Assembly: GCF_003815015.1 (NCBI RefSeq)
Contig: NZ_RKRE01000002.1
Coordinates: 661,085 to 725,084 of the forward strand
Length of the DNA: 64,000 bases
From: Thermodesulfitimonas autotrophica
GTDB lineage: Bacteria > Bacillota > Desulfotomaculia > Desulfotomaculales > Ammonificaceae
Reading direction: 5' to 3'
Shown here: positions 9,883 to 17,631 of the stretch, piece after piece
Layout: every line of letters begins with the position of its first letter
How positions within the stretch are numbered: position 1 is the stretch's first letter
Translations under genes and position numbers: made by a program
The notes under the pieces: generated by a model
The model's database searches: none
What the model saw: the letters and a program-made list of their open reading frames with translations, nothing else
Told to the model about the DNA's origin: nothing

Positions 9883-10599
9883 GTGACATTTACGGCGGTA
9901 CTACGGAGCGGCTTAACGGAACTGGGAGTTGAACTAGAGCCAGGAGCAGAGGGTTTGCTTGCGGAATTTTTTGGTTTAGTAAAGGAGGCGGCCGCGGGGC
10001 TAAATCTTACGGCGATTAAGGAACCAGAAGAGGCAGCCGTGAAGCATTTCGTTGATTCGCTGGCGCTTCTCCGGTGGGTTTCCTTGGGGGAGGGCGACCG
10101 GTTGCTCGATTTGGGCAGCGGGGCGGGGTTTCCGGGCGTGCCGCTCGCGGTGGCGGCGCCTGGTTGCCGCTTTTTTCTTTTAGAGGCCGTGCGGAAAAAG
10201 TGCTTCTTTCTTGAACAAGCAGTTAAGCGCTTGGGCTTGACGAATACCACGGTGGTGTGCGGGCGGGCGGAGGAATACGGGCGTCTGGATAGGTACCGGG
10301 AACAGTTCGGTTGGGTAGTGGCGCGGGGTGTGGCGGCGCTGCGGGAGCTCGCAGAGTACGCGCTACCATTCGTGGCTGTCGGCGGGTGCTTTGTAGCGTA
10401 TAAGGGGCCACGGGCGGCGGCGGAGATAGAGGCGGCGCGGGAGGCCTTGGAATTACTCGGGGGCCGGGTAGAGGAAATGGTAACGTACAGTCTCCCTAGA
10501 GGAGGCGAGAAGCGGGTGCTGGTATTTATCCGGAAGGAAAGGGCTACACCGGCGCAATTTCCGCGGCGGGCGGGAGTAGCGCGGAAGCGGCCGCTTTGA
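9883..10599 (+). CDS. rsmG: 16S rRNA (guanine-527-N7) methyltransferase RsmG
   Basis: SAM-dependent methyltransferase of 16S rRNA G527. The 238 residues contain NLTAIKEPEEAAVKHFVDSL, the SAM-binding LLDLGSGAGFPGVPLA motif, and VVARGVAALREL with the substrate-side basic residues. GTG start three bases after mnmG, part of the same run. The last 20 residues are Arg-rich and vary in the family. An 86-bp gap follows before parA. Confidence 0.94.
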   Translation: MTFTAVLRSGLTELGVELEPGAEGLLAEFFGLVKEAAAGLNLTAIKEPEEAAVKHFVDSLALLRWVSLGEGDRLLDLGSGAGFPGVPLAVAAPGCRFFLLEAVRKKCFFLEQAVKRLGLTNTTVVCGRAEEYGRLDRYREQFGWVVARGVAALRELAEYALPFVAVGGCFVAYKGPRAAAEIEAAREALELLGGRVEEMVTYSLPRGGEKRVLVFIRKERATPAQFPRRAGVARKRPL

Positions 10600-10685
10600 C
10601 TAGCGGCAGGAGGAGTTTGTTGGCGGGCGTTGAATTGTTAAGGCAAAAAGGGGCTATTTGAGGAAAAGGAAGGCAGGCGAGAAGG

Positions 10686-11450
10686 TTGAGCAGGGTAATC
10701 GCGATCGCCAACCAAAAGGGAGGCGTAGCGAAAACGACTACGGCCGTAAACCTCGGCGCCTGCCTTGCTATGCTGGGGCGAAGAACGCTTGTGGTTGACG
10801 CTGATCCGCAGGGAAACGCGTCGAGCGGACTGGGGGTTAGCCCGGCAAAGGTTTCGCGGTCGCTTTACGATGTGCTTGTTGGGGGGGTGCCGCTGCGCGC
10901 GGCGGTTGTGCGGTGCCCCTGGGTTGAACAGTTGGATGTGGTTCCGGCAAACCTGAGTCTTGCCGGCGCGGAGGTAGAACTGGTTGGTGTTGCCGGGCGG
11001 GAAAGCGTGTTGGCGCGGGGACTGGCCGAAGTGAAGAGTGATTACACCTTTATCCTGATCGACTGTCCCCCTTCGCTCGGGCTGTTGACGCTTAACGCGC
11101 TAACGGCAGCCGATTCGGTGATTATCCCGATCCAGTGCGAGTATTACGCGCTCGAAGGGGTGGGGCACCTGCTGAATACGATTCAGTTGGTGAAGAGACG
11201 GCTAAATCCGCGTTTGGAGATCGAAGGCGTTCTGTTGACGATGTTTAACGGGCGGACTAATTTGTCGATCCAGGTGGCGGAAGAAGTGAAGAAGCATTTT
11301 CGGCAGAAGGTATACCGGACCATCATTCCCCGGAACGTGCGGTTGAGCGAGGCGCCGAGCCACGGCATGCCAGTAGTGGTGTACGACCCGCGGAGCCGCG
11401 GCGCGGAGGTTTACTTCGAGCTAGCAAAGGAAGTGATGGGCGGTGAGTAA
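10686..11450 (+). CDS. parA: Chromosome-partitioning ATPase ParA (Soj)
   Basis: ParA/MinD-type ATPase that binds DNA non-specifically and, with ParB, moves and organises the replication origin; in B. subtilis Soj also controls DnaA. The deviant Walker A motif NQKGGVAKTTTAVNLG is at residues 8-23, DADPQGNASSGLG follows, and LIDCPPSLGLLTLNAL is the Walker B region. TTG start. parB begins 8 nt before this gene ends. Confidence 0.95.
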   Translation: MSRVIAIANQKGGVAKTTTAVNLGACLAMLGRRTLVVDADPQGNASSGLGVSPAKVSRSLYDVLVGGVPLRAAVVRCPWVEQLDVVPANLSLAGAEVELVGVAGRESVLARGLAEVKSDYTFILIDCPPSLGLLTLNALTAADSVIIPIQCEYYALEGVGHLLNTIQLVKRRLNPRLEIEGVLLTMFNGRTNLSIQVAEEVKKHFRQKVYRTIIPRNVRLSEAPSHGMPVVVYDPRSRGAEVYFELAKEVMGGE

Positions 11451-12312
11451 GGCGCGCGGTCTCGGACGGGGTCTGGACGCGCTCATCCCGGTGGTAACGG
11501 ATGCGGGCGAGGAGCTGCGCGAGATCGAGATCGAGAGGATCCGGCCTAATCCCCGGCAGGCGCGTGAGGTCTGGGATGAGGAGGGGCTCCGCGAACTGGC
11601 GGCTTCGATCCGGGAGCATGGTTTGTTACAACCGGTGGTGGTACGGCCGGTGGGCGACGGCTACGAGATTGTAGCGGGAGAAAGGCGTTGGCGGGCGTGC
11701 CGAATGCTGGGTTGGGAGAAGATTCTGGCGCTGGTGCGCAGCTATGATGACGAGCAGACGGCCGTGGCGCTGTTAGTGGAGAATTTGCAACGTGCGGACC
11801 TGAACCCGCTTGAGGAGGCGGCCGCCTACCGGCGGCTGATGGAAGAGTTCGGGTTGACGCAGGAAGAGATCGCCCGCCGCGTGGGGAAGAGCAGGGCGGC
11901 GGTGGGGAACACGTTACGTTTGCTGGCATTGCCGGCGGGGGTAGTGGCGCTGTTGCGGCGGGGCGAGTTAAGCGCCGGACACGCGCGCGCCCTGCTGTCT
12001 TTGGGCGATGCGGGGCGGCAGGAGGAGCTGGCGCAGCGGGTGGCGGCGAAGGGATTGTCGGTGCGGCAGGTAGAGGAGCTCGTGCGGCGGGAGCAGGAAG
12101 CGGCGGCGGCAAGAGAAACCGGAAGCGGGGGCGTGGCCCTGGACGAGGAACTGGCAGGAGCGGTTGCCCAGATCGGGGCGAAGTTGCGGGCGAAGGTGGC
12201 GGTGCGGCCGCTGCGGCGGGGGTGGCGGGTGGAACTCAGTTTTAGAGAGCGGGAGGACCTTGATCGTTTTTTTGAGAAGGTCTGCGGGCAAAAAGTTTCA
12301 CGTGAAACCTGA
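11443..12312 (+). CDS. parB: Chromosome-partitioning protein ParB (Spo0J)
   Basis: CTP-dependent clamp that loads at parS and spreads on DNA near the origin. In order: N-terminal GRGLDALIP (ParA-contact), the nucleotide-binding GERRWRACR motif (about 78-86), a helix-turn-helix (LTQEEIARRVGKSRAAVGNTLR, about 138-159, quoted here in two adjoining pieces LTQEEIARRVG and KSRAAVGNTLR), and a C-terminal dimer domain. The GTG start overlaps parA by 8 nt. The last codons lie within a parS palindrome. No separate Noc gene is visible in the window. Confidence 0.94.
   Translation: MSKARGLGRGLDALIPVVTDAGEELREIEIERIRPNPRQAREVWDEEGLRELAASIREHGLLQPVVVRPVGDGYEIVAGERRWRACRMLGWEKILALVRSYDDEQTAVALLVENLQRADLNPLEEAAAYRRLMEEFGLTQEEIARRVGKSRAAVGNTLRLLALPAGVVALLRRGELSAGHARALLSLGDAGRQEELAQRVAAKGLSVRQVEELVRREQEAAAARETGSGGVALDEELAGAVAQIGAKLRAKVAVRPLRRGWRVELSFREREDLDRFFEKVCGQKVSRET
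12295..12308. other. parS site inside the 3' end of parB
   Basis: GTTTCACGTGAAAC is a perfect 14-bp palindrome and matches the inner part of the bacterial parS consensus TGTTNCACGTGNAACA; only the two outermost bases differ. It forms the last codons of parB (Val-Ser-Arg-Glu-Thr), a position also used in other bacteria. It should be a ParB loading site. Confidence 0.85.
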
Positions 12313-12314
12313 CG

Positions 12315-12650
12315 GTGAAACAGGTCGCTATGGACGCGTTTACAAAAGGCCTTATTCTCGGGCTGTTGATCGGGGAGGGTCATTTTGGCGGTGACGGGCG
12401 CCAGCCCCACGTTACCCTGCGCATGCACGCCCGGCACGAAAAACTCTTTACCTGGCTCGTCGCTGCCGTTCCGGGTTCCCGCCTCTACGGTCCCTATAAC
12501 CACGGGGGGCGCGTCTACTACCAGTGGATGGTGCGGGGCGCGCCGCTCCGGGAATTGCTGGCCCGGCTTGATCCCGGTATCCTAGCGACGCTTGATCCGC
12601 CAACGTACGAGCGGCTCCAGAAAATGAAGCGTGATTACGGGTTAGATTAA
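12315..12650 (+). CDS. Small free-standing LAGLIDADG-type protein
   Basis: 111-residue protein with one LAGLIDADG-like helix, LILGLLIGEGHFGG (about 13-26), followed by alternating basic and aromatic strands (VTLRMHARHEKLF, YGPYNHGGRVYYQWMV) like a single homing-endonuclease half-domain. Such proteins act as homodimeric endonucleases in mobile introns or inteins, or as RNA/DNA-binding domains elsewhere. No intron or intein host is visible, so a domesticated DNA-binding role next to parB/parS is possible but unproven. The GTG start is two bases after the parB stop; an ATG at 12330 is an alternative. No strong ribosome binding site is present, so coupling to parB is likely. Confidence 0.7.
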   Translation: MKQVAMDAFTKGLILGLLIGEGHFGGDGRQPHVTLRMHARHEKLFTWLVAAVPGSRLYGPYNHGGRVYYQWMVRGAPLRELLARLDPGILATLDPPTYERLQKMKRDYGLD

Positions 12651-12717
12651 GAGTGGGCGCTGGCGTTTTTCTCTCGCTCCAGGCCACGCGTCTTCTCGTG
12701 CTTCTAAACTACCGGAG

Positions 12718-13230
12718 GTGGCAAAACCACAGGTGATTACAGGGGTTTTCTTTCTCCACTACGGCCTCTATATCGTTGCCGCGGCGGCCTTTCTCGGACT
12801 TCTCTCCTGCCTGCTGGCCATCAGCGCCCTGGTTAAACTCGCTGGTCTTTACCGCGCTAACCGCCTTCTTTTACGGCTGGCCCGCGATCCGGCCTTTATC
12901 GCCAACATAGAGCAGCTAGCCGGTGATCTCGAAAACCTTTCCCGGCGGGTGGATGCTCTGAGCGGCGAACAGGAGCAACTTGGTCGTCTGCTGCGCAAAT
13001 GCGCGCGGACACCCGTGCTCAAGCGTTTCACTGCCTTCCCCGACGTTGGCGGCGATCTCAGCTTCAGCCTCGCCCTCCTCGACGGCGAAGGCAACGGGGT
13101 GATCCTGACCAGTCTATACGGGCGGGACGAATCCAGGACCTATGCCAAGCAGGTAACGGCAGGAGCCGCGGTCAGCCGTATTTCGAGCGAGGAGGAAGAA
13201 GTGCTCCGGGCGGCGCGCCAGCAAAGTTAA
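12718..13230 (+). CDS. DUF4446 family membrane-anchored protein
   Basis: 170-residue protein with one N-terminal membrane helix (about 14-42), a short predicted coiled coil (LAGDLENLSRRVDALSGEQ), and a C-terminal soluble domain with FTAFPDVGGDLSFSLALLDG, the DUF4446 pattern. Members are common near parAB in Clostridia; the function is unknown. The GTG at 12718 lies inside the GGAGGTGG sequence. The GTG at 12733 would use that sequence as ribosome binding site and shorten the protein by five residues. Confidence 0.8.
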   Translation: MAKPQVITGVFFLHYGLYIVAAAAFLGLLSCLLAISALVKLAGLYRANRLLLRLARDPAFIANIEQLAGDLENLSRRVDALSGEQEQLGRLLRKCARTPVLKRFTAFPDVGGDLSFSLALLDGEGNGVILTSLYGRDESRTYAKQVTAGAAVSRISSEEEEVLRAARQQS

Positions 13231-13289
13231 GGCCTACGCCGCATCAGCAGGGTTTCTGCCGACCATTATAAATTTGGGGGGATTAAAAC

Positions 13290-13931
13290 ATGTTTGCCGA
13301 CCGCATTGATGCCGGCCGCCGTCTTGCCGCCCACCTCGCCGGCAGGACATATGAGAACGGTCTCGTTGTGGCTATTCCTCGTGGCGGGGTCGTCGTCGGC
13401 GCTGAGATTGCCCGGGCCCTCCAACTGCCGCTCGATATCATCATCCCCCGCAAGATTGGAGCCCCCCATAACCCAGAGCTGGCTATCGGGGCGGTTACTC
13501 AGGACGGCACCGCGATTTTCAATGAAGAGTTGCTGCGCCATTTTCACCTTCCCGAGGAAATCAGGGAGCGGCTGGTTGCGGCGGCCGTTGCCGAAACCAG
13601 CCGCCGCCTGCAGCTTTACCGCCACGGCAAGCCCCAACCCTCCTGGCGTGACCGGACGATAATTCTTACCGATGACGGCATCGCGACCGGCTACACGGTA
13701 CTCGCGGCGCTCCGCTCGCTCCGCCGGGCCGACCCGAAGGAAATCATCCTGGCGGTGCCGGTTGCCCCCCCAGACACCATAGAGTTTCTCGAACCCGAGG
13801 TCGATGAGTTGGTTTGTCTCCTCGTCCCGGAGGTTTTTCTCGCCGTCGGACAGTTCTATTACCACTTCGACCAGACGAGCGACGAAGAGGTAATCGCCCT
13901 TCTTGAAGAACTCGGTCCGAAAGCCCAGTAG
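13290..13931 (+). CDS. Phosphoribosyltransferase-family protein
   Basis: Type I phosphoribosyltransferase fold, 213 residues. LVVAIPRGGVVVGAEIARAL (about 25-44) is the loop that contacts substrate, and TIILTDDGIATGYTVLAAL (about 120-138) contains the PRPP/ribose-5-phosphate motif. It resembles stand-alone PRTase proteins of unknown substrate, not the specific hpt, upp or pyrE families. ATG start after a GGGGGG ribosome binding site. A TATAAA-like sequence lies in the 59-bp gap upstream. The gene is monocistronic or the end of a short run. Confidence 0.82.
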   Translation: MFADRIDAGRRLAAHLAGRTYENGLVVAIPRGGVVVGAEIARALQLPLDIIIPRKIGAPHNPELAIGAVTQDGTAIFNEELLRHFHLPEEIRERLVAAAVAETSRRLQLYRHGKPQPSWRDRTIILTDDGIATGYTVLAALRSLRRADPKEIILAVPVAPPDTIEFLEPEVDELVCLLVPEVFLAVGQFYYHFDQTSDEEVIALLEELGPKAQ

Positions 13932-13946
13932 ATCCGCCCGGTCTGC

Positions 13947-13958
13947 CGGTATATACCG
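13947..13958. repeat. perfect 12-bp palindrome upstream of ykuS-like gene
   Basis: CGGTATATACCG is a perfect inverted repeat in the 90-bp gap before the YkuS-type gene. Two related copies of GCTATACT (one with CC before it, one with GG) follow at 13970-13998. The site resembles an operator; no regulator can be named. Confidence 0.4.
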
Positions 13959-14021
13959 CCCGGGAAAAGCCTATACTAACCGCAGAAGCGGCTATACTGA
14001 CGACATAAGGGGGTAAATCCG

Positions 14022-14261
14022 GTGGTTAAGGTTGCGGTTGACGAGGGCCTCTCAGGTCTGCGGAATCTTCTCACAAGCGAGGGCTTCGAGGTGGTTCACC
14101 CTGAAAACGCCTCCGGTGCGGTGGCGCTGGTGACCAACGGGCTCCAGGAGAACATGCTCAATATGCAGGAGATGACCTTCCGCGGCCCCGTGATCGACGC
14201 GCGGGGGAAAACACCGGGGGAGATCCTTGCGGCGGTGCGGGCGGCGCTGGAACGGCGCTAG
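14022..14261 (+). CDS. UPF0180 (YkuS) family protein
   Basis: 79-residue protein of the YkuS/UPF0180 family, of unknown function. Visible features: VKVAVDEGLSGLRNLLTSEGFEVV at the N-terminus (a receiver-like beta-alpha unit), a Met/Asn-rich middle (NMLNMQEMTF) and the conserved PVIDARGKTPGEILAAV end. GTG start after a GGGGG ribosome binding site. It is the last rightward gene before yyaC, which faces it. Confidence 0.8.
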   Translation: MVKVAVDEGLSGLRNLLTSEGFEVVHPENASGAVALVTNGLQENMLNMQEMTFRGPVIDARGKTPGEILAAVRAALERR

Positions 14262-14425
14262 GACTGTTGGCGCAGCCGTACGGAACCCTCCAGAGCTATT
14301 CCGGGCGGCGCATTTCATTCACTGACCCGGGAAAGGATTACGCGCCCAGCCTCCTCCCAGAAGAGCGCTAGTACTCCCATTCATTTCTTGCCTGTCTCGC
14401 AACGTCGCTACAGCTATCCGGTCTA

Positions 14426-15064
14426 TCACCGGCTCCTGGTCCGGACTGTTCCCCACTCCAATGCCCCGCGCGTTTTCTCCTCAGCAGCCGCTACGGCGAG
14501 AAAAGCCGCGGCGATTACTTCCGCTTGGCGCATTACCACGCTGAGGCGAGTGTTTTGGAGGACCAAATATTCCATAAAACCGCCCACATTAACGACGGCG
14601 GTAACGTGCAGGTGACCAACCGGCGGGAGCGACTTGTTTACCCCGGCGCCGGGCAGCAAAGGCCCGGTCCCCACGTTGATCTGCCCGACGTTCTCCAGAT
14701 AGCCCAGGGACGCGTCTACCGCAATGATGAGGGGATTACGGTGGGCACGGTAAATTTTGCCGAGTTTCTCCTTGAGATTTGCGGCATGTACCGGTTCCGC
14801 AAGCGTGCCGTAAACGTAATAGTAGCTTCCCCCGGCCGCTACGACCTTGCTTCCTACCAGGGGCCCCAAGGAATCCCCTGTAGAACGGTCGGTGCCTATG
14901 CACAGGAGTACCTTCGGCGCGTCGCTACCCGCGCGGCAGCGCGATAGCCTCTCGCGAATATCCGCAGCGAGTAGCGCCACCGCTTGCGGATCCTCGTAGT
15001 GGATGCGGAATTTCGCCGGCACTGACTCTGCCGTGACGTGGGTAATGGCCGGAAATTCTTCCAT
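14426..15064 (-). CDS. yyaC: Spore protease-like protein YyaC
   Basis: 212-residue member of the YyaC family, related to the germination protease GPR fold and expressed during sporulation in B. subtilis, where it also lies near parAB. Typical stretches are VLLCIGTDRSTGDSLGPLVG (about 48-67) and IIAVDASLGYLENVGQINVG. ATG at 15064 with GGAGGT 11 nt upstream. The open frame extends further upstream without similarity. The protein supports a spore-forming host. Its exact substrate is not established. Confidence 0.88.
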   Translation of the reverse strand: MEEFPAITHVTAESVPAKFRIHYEDPQAVALLAADIRERLSRCRAGSDAPKVLLCIGTDRSTGDSLGPLVGSKVVAAGGSYYYVYGTLAEPVHAANLKEKLGKIYRAHRNPLIIAVDASLGYLENVGQINVGTGPLLPGAGVNKSLPPVGHLHVTAVVNVGGFMEYLVLQNTRLSVVMRQAEVIAAAFLAVAAAEEKTRGALEWGTVRTRSR

Positions 15065-15386
15065 CGGAAGCTCAAACCTCCAAAAAGGGATGACGCGACA
15101 CGGATGAGAAATTTGTGCTGCTCTCCCTGGTAAACGGAAAAAACTATTATATTTATTGCCAGCAGCCGCGGGAAATATGCCCGCGGGACCGGAAGGTCTT
15201 AAGCAGGGAAAAAGGATTTTACCTCTGCGCAGCGAAGATGTCTTAGCAGGGCCGCCGGAGGCGCCCGGTAGCATGTCTCACGGCGGGTACACCACGGAAA
15301 GGAAAGCGCGCTGGTGCCGGTACCGGCCGGCCAAGAAGGCTTCTCCAAGGAGCCCTGGTCGTGGAAGGAGCGTAAAACGGGACGCT
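15065..15386. other. 322-bp divergent spacer between yyaC and the CvpA-type gene
   Basis: No convincing gene is seen. The spacer holds an AT-rich block (about 15138-15158) and a perfect 7-bp hairpin, CCGCGGG/CCCGCGG (15166-15172 and 15180-15186), without a T tract. The right-hand part is in open frame with the CvpA-type gene, but its Arg/Lys-rich translation looks non-coding. Confidence 0.5.
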
Positions 15387-16082
15387 GTGAACTGGCTTGA
15401 CATCATACTCCTTGCTGTCCTGGCGGTGGCGGCTTACCGAGGTCTGAAAACAGGTCTTCTGTTGAGCTGCGTGCGCCTTACCGGGCTGGTGGTAGCGTAT
15501 TTTGTGGCGACGGCGTACCACCGTGCACTCGCTGACTTTTTAGAGGCCCAATGGCATCTCGCCGACCTGCTGGCAGCCTGGCTCAGCCAGTTTACCGGCT
15601 CTGGCGCAAATGTGGTTATGGCTGGGGGAGGGCAGGTTGCGGTGCCTGCTACCGTTTTCCCAGCGGGTAGCCCGCTCCTTCCGGGGGGCGGCACCGGGCT
15701 GCCGGGGAGGGCGGGTTTATACCCGGTAGCCCGGGGCATAATCGGCGCGGTATGCTTTTTCGCCCTCTTTGCGCTTACGGAACGCTTTTGGTATCTCGCC
15801 GGCAGCCGGCTGACCTTTTTCCGGCGCTGGTTCCCCTTTCTCCCTTTCGACCGCCTGGGTGGCCTTTTGTTGGGTGCTGCCTGGGGCTTTCTATGTGGCG
15901 CGGTACTGGTGCTGCTCCTTCTTCATGCAGCCGAATTTTATCGCGTCTTTAAGGGCCCAGAAAACTTTCTGGGCCGCACGCTCGTCACCTCGGCCCTCAT
16001 GCCGTACTATAAGGGGCTGCTTAGGATAATGGCGGCGTTTCTGCCAGGCTCCTGGCAACATCTGGTAGCGGGTCCGTGCTGA
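15387..16082 (+). CDS. CvpA family membrane protein
   Basis: 231-residue membrane protein starting VNWLDIILLAVLAVAAYRG, the characteristic CvpA/YshB N-terminus. About four membrane segments: residues 3-20, 26-45, and two in the C-terminal half around PVARGIIGAVCFFALFAL and LLLGAAWGFLCGAVLVLLL. Between them lies a Gly/Pro-rich loop (about 75-112), longer than in typical CvpA. The family is linked to colicin V production and envelope homeostasis; the biochemical role is unclear. The GTG at 15387 was chosen because the family begins with this motif. An AAGGAG lies 16 nt upstream, further than usual. Confidence 0.78.
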   Translation: MNWLDIILLAVLAVAAYRGLKTGLLLSCVRLTGLVVAYFVATAYHRALADFLEAQWHLADLLAAWLSQFTGSGANVVMAGGGQVAVPATVFPAGSPLLPGGGTGLPGRAGLYPVARGIIGAVCFFALFALTERFWYLAGSRLTFFRRWFPFLPFDRLGGLLLGAAWGFLCGAVLVLLLLHAAEFYRVFKGPENFLGRTLVTSALMPYYKGLLRIMAAFLPGSWQHLVAGPC

Positions 16083-16094
16083 GGTGGTACGGAT

Positions 16095-16289
16095 TTGTTT
16101 GTCCTGCGCACCGGTGATCTGGTTCGGCTCCGAAAGCGTCATCCCTGCGGCAGTGACACCTGGGAGGTTCTCCGCACCGGCGTCGACGTTCGCCTGAAGT
16201 GTTGCGGGTGCGGCCGCATCATCCTGATCCCGCGGGAAAAGCTGCTACGCAGCCTCAAAGGCGGCAAACCTCTTGGTGGGGCGGAGTAA
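16095..16289 (+). CDS. DUF951 family small protein
   Basis: 64-residue protein of the DUF951 (YyzM) family, often found near rpsF in Firmicutes. The pattern is GDLVRLRKRHPCGSDTWEVLRTG, then DVRLKCCGCGRIILIPR with three cysteines that could bind a metal. TTG start, 7 nt after GAGGTGG, and 12 nt after the CvpA-type gene, suggesting one operon. Function is unknown; nucleic-acid binding is conceivable. Confidence 0.85.
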   Translation: MFVLRTGDLVRLRKRHPCGSDTWEVLRTGVDVRLKCCGCGRIILIPREKLLRSLKGGKPLGGAE

Positions 16290-16341
16290 GGCGTCTGACG
16301 CCCGGGGTGCGGCAGGTGAAGTCCTCGGGAGCGAAAAAGGC

Positions 16342-16370
16342 TTGCCACCACCTGACGCCTATGGTAAAAT
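16342..16370 (+). promoter_or_regulatory. promoter for rpsF-ssb-rpsR
   Basis: TTGCCA (16342-16347), 17 bp, TAAAAT (16365-16370). The transcript would have a leader of about 75 nt before rpsF. Confidence 0.75.
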
Positions 16371-16409
16371 AAGACCGCTTCCGCCACGACGGAAGGCAAT
16401 AACTCCCTG

Positions 16410-16432
16410 CCCCGCCCTCTAAAGCGGGGCCG
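16410..16432 (+). promoter_or_regulatory. candidate S6:S18-binding leader hairpin of rpsF
   Basis: In the rpsF leader CCCCGC (16410-16415) pairs with GCGGGG (16424-16429), directly followed by CCG. A CCG next to a hairpin is the hallmark of the S6:S18-binding autoregulatory leader known upstream of rpsF in many bacteria. The match was judged by eye only. Confidence 0.35.
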
Positions 16433-16454
16433 CCTGAGACCGAAGGGAGGTGAA

Positions 16455-16742
16455 GTGGTGCGGCAGTACGAGACCATGTACATCTTACGGACCGGGATCG
16501 ACGAAGAAGCGACGGAGGTTGCAATCAACCGGTTTAAGTCGATCGTTGAAGAGAACGGTGGCGCCGTCGACCAGATCGACCGGTGGGGTAAGCGCCGCCT
16601 CGCCTACGAGATCGACAAGGAGCGCGACGGTTACTACGTGGTGATGCGTTTCAAGGCCGAACCGCCGGTGGCGAAAGAGCTTGACCGCGTCTTCAAGATC
16701 TCGGGCGATGTGCTCCGCCACATCATTATTCGCGAAGATTAG
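16455..16742 (+). CDS. rpsF: Ribosomal protein bS6
   Basis: Small-subunit protein that forms a dimer with S18 on the platform of the 30S subunit. The 95 residues show YETMYILRTGIDEE at the N-terminus, IDRWGKRRLAYEIDKERDGYYVVMRF in the middle (split here as IDRWGKRRLAYEI and DGYYVVMRF), and a conserved LRHIIIRED end. Tandem GTG codons at 16455 and 16458 follow a GGGAGGTG ribosome binding site; either may start. It leads the classic rpsF-ssb-rpsR operon. Confidence 0.96.
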   Translation: MVRQYETMYILRTGIDEEATEVAINRFKSIVEENGGAVDQIDRWGKRRLAYEIDKERDGYYVVMRFKAEPPVAKELDRVFKISGDVLRHIIIRED

Positions 16743-16753
16743 GTGGCGGTATA

Positions 16754-17179
16754 ATGCTGAACCGGATCATTTTAATCGGACGTCTGGTCCGCGACCCGGA
16801 ACTCCGCTACACACCGAGCGGCACGGCCGTTGCGGGCTTCACCATCGCGGTGGACCGGCCTTATGCCGCAAGGCAGGGCGAGCGCCAGACGGATTTCATC
16901 GATATTGTCGTCTGGCAGAAACAGGCTGAAGTCTGCCACCGGAACCTGACCAAGGGTCGTCTGGTAGCCGTCGAAGGGCGGCTGCAGGTTCGTTCTTACG
17001 AGGATAACCAGGGCATCCGGCGGAAGGCTGCCGAGGTGGTGGCGGATACGGTGCGGTTCCTGGACCGGCCCCGTGAGGGGGAGAAGGCTCCGGAGGGCGC
17101 CGCCCCGAATCAAGAAGGAGAATTTCCAGAACCCTTCGGGCAGGTCGTTGATTTTTCCGAAGACGACATTCCATTTTGA
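16754..17179 (+). CDS. ssb: Single-stranded DNA-binding protein
   Basis: Binds single-stranded DNA at replication forks and recruits partner proteins. The OB fold (residues 1-105) starts [20 protein letters not shown] and contains [13 protein letters not shown] short acidic linker is followed by the C-terminal DDIPF tip that contacts replication and repair proteins. 141 residues, a normal length. It is 11 nt after rpsF and 35 nt before rpsR. Confidence 0.96.
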   Translation: MLNRIILIGRLVRDPELRYTPSGTAVAGFTIAVDRPYAARQGERQTDFIDIVVWQKQAEVCHRNLTKGRLVAVEGRLQVRSYEDNQGIRRKAAEVVADTVRFLDRPREGEKAPEGAAPNQEGEFPEPFGQVVDFSEDDIPF

Positions 17180-17214
17180 GGATGAGCACTCAGCGCAACG
17201 AAGGAGGTTGGGCG

Positions 17215-17448
17215 ATGAAACGGGAACGGGGGCGTAACCGGCGCAAGAAGCGTATCTGCAGCTTCTGCGTGGAAAAAGTCCCGGTGGTAGATTATAAGGA
17301 CGTAGCCCGGCTGAAAAAGTATATCACCGAGCGCGGGAAAATCCTGCCGCGCCGGATTTCCGGTAACTGTGCGCATCACCAGCGGATGCTGACGGTGGCG
17401 ATAAAGCGCGCGCGCATAATGGCGCTGCTTCCCTTTGTGAGCGAGTAG
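17215..17448 (+). CDS. rpsR: Ribosomal protein bS18
   Basis: 77-residue basic 30S protein that pairs with S6. It begins [18 protein letters not shown] and contains [20 protein letters not shown] and the [18 protein letters not shown] signature. The two N-terminal cysteines plus Cys and His in the signature could hold zinc, as in the Cys-type S18. ATG with AAGGAGG 8 nt upstream; longer open frame upstream overlaps ssb and is not used. Confidence 0.96.
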   Translation: MKRERGRNRRKKRICSFCVEKVPVVDYKDVARLKKYITERGKILPRRISGNCAHHQRMLTVAIKRARIMALLPFVSE

Positions 17449-17474
17449 CCGGGCGTGTTCTTTTGGTGGCGGAG

Positions 17475-17519
17475 AAGGCCTGCCGTCCAAATGCTGGTGC
17501 GGCGGCCTTAAATTTTTTT
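17475..17519 (+). terminator. intrinsic terminator after rpsR
   Basis: AAGGCC-T-GCCG (17475-17485) pairs with CGGCGGCCTT (17500-17509), one bulge, followed by AAATTTTTTT. It would end the rpsF operon before rplI. Confidence 0.6.
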
Positions 17520-17631
17520 CGGGGGCGCCGCGCGCGCTCCCGGCTGCCGGGGCAGCAGGATTTCGGTGCGCCGCGTAGAACCTACAAGTTGGTGGCTTTA
17601 AGGGTGCCGGACCTTTACGGGGGGTATTGCG

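Noticed and set aside
15156..15386. N-terminal extension of the CvpA-type gene
   Set aside because: The extra residues are Arg/Lys/Pro-rich with no similarity. The family begins with the NWLDII motif at 15387.
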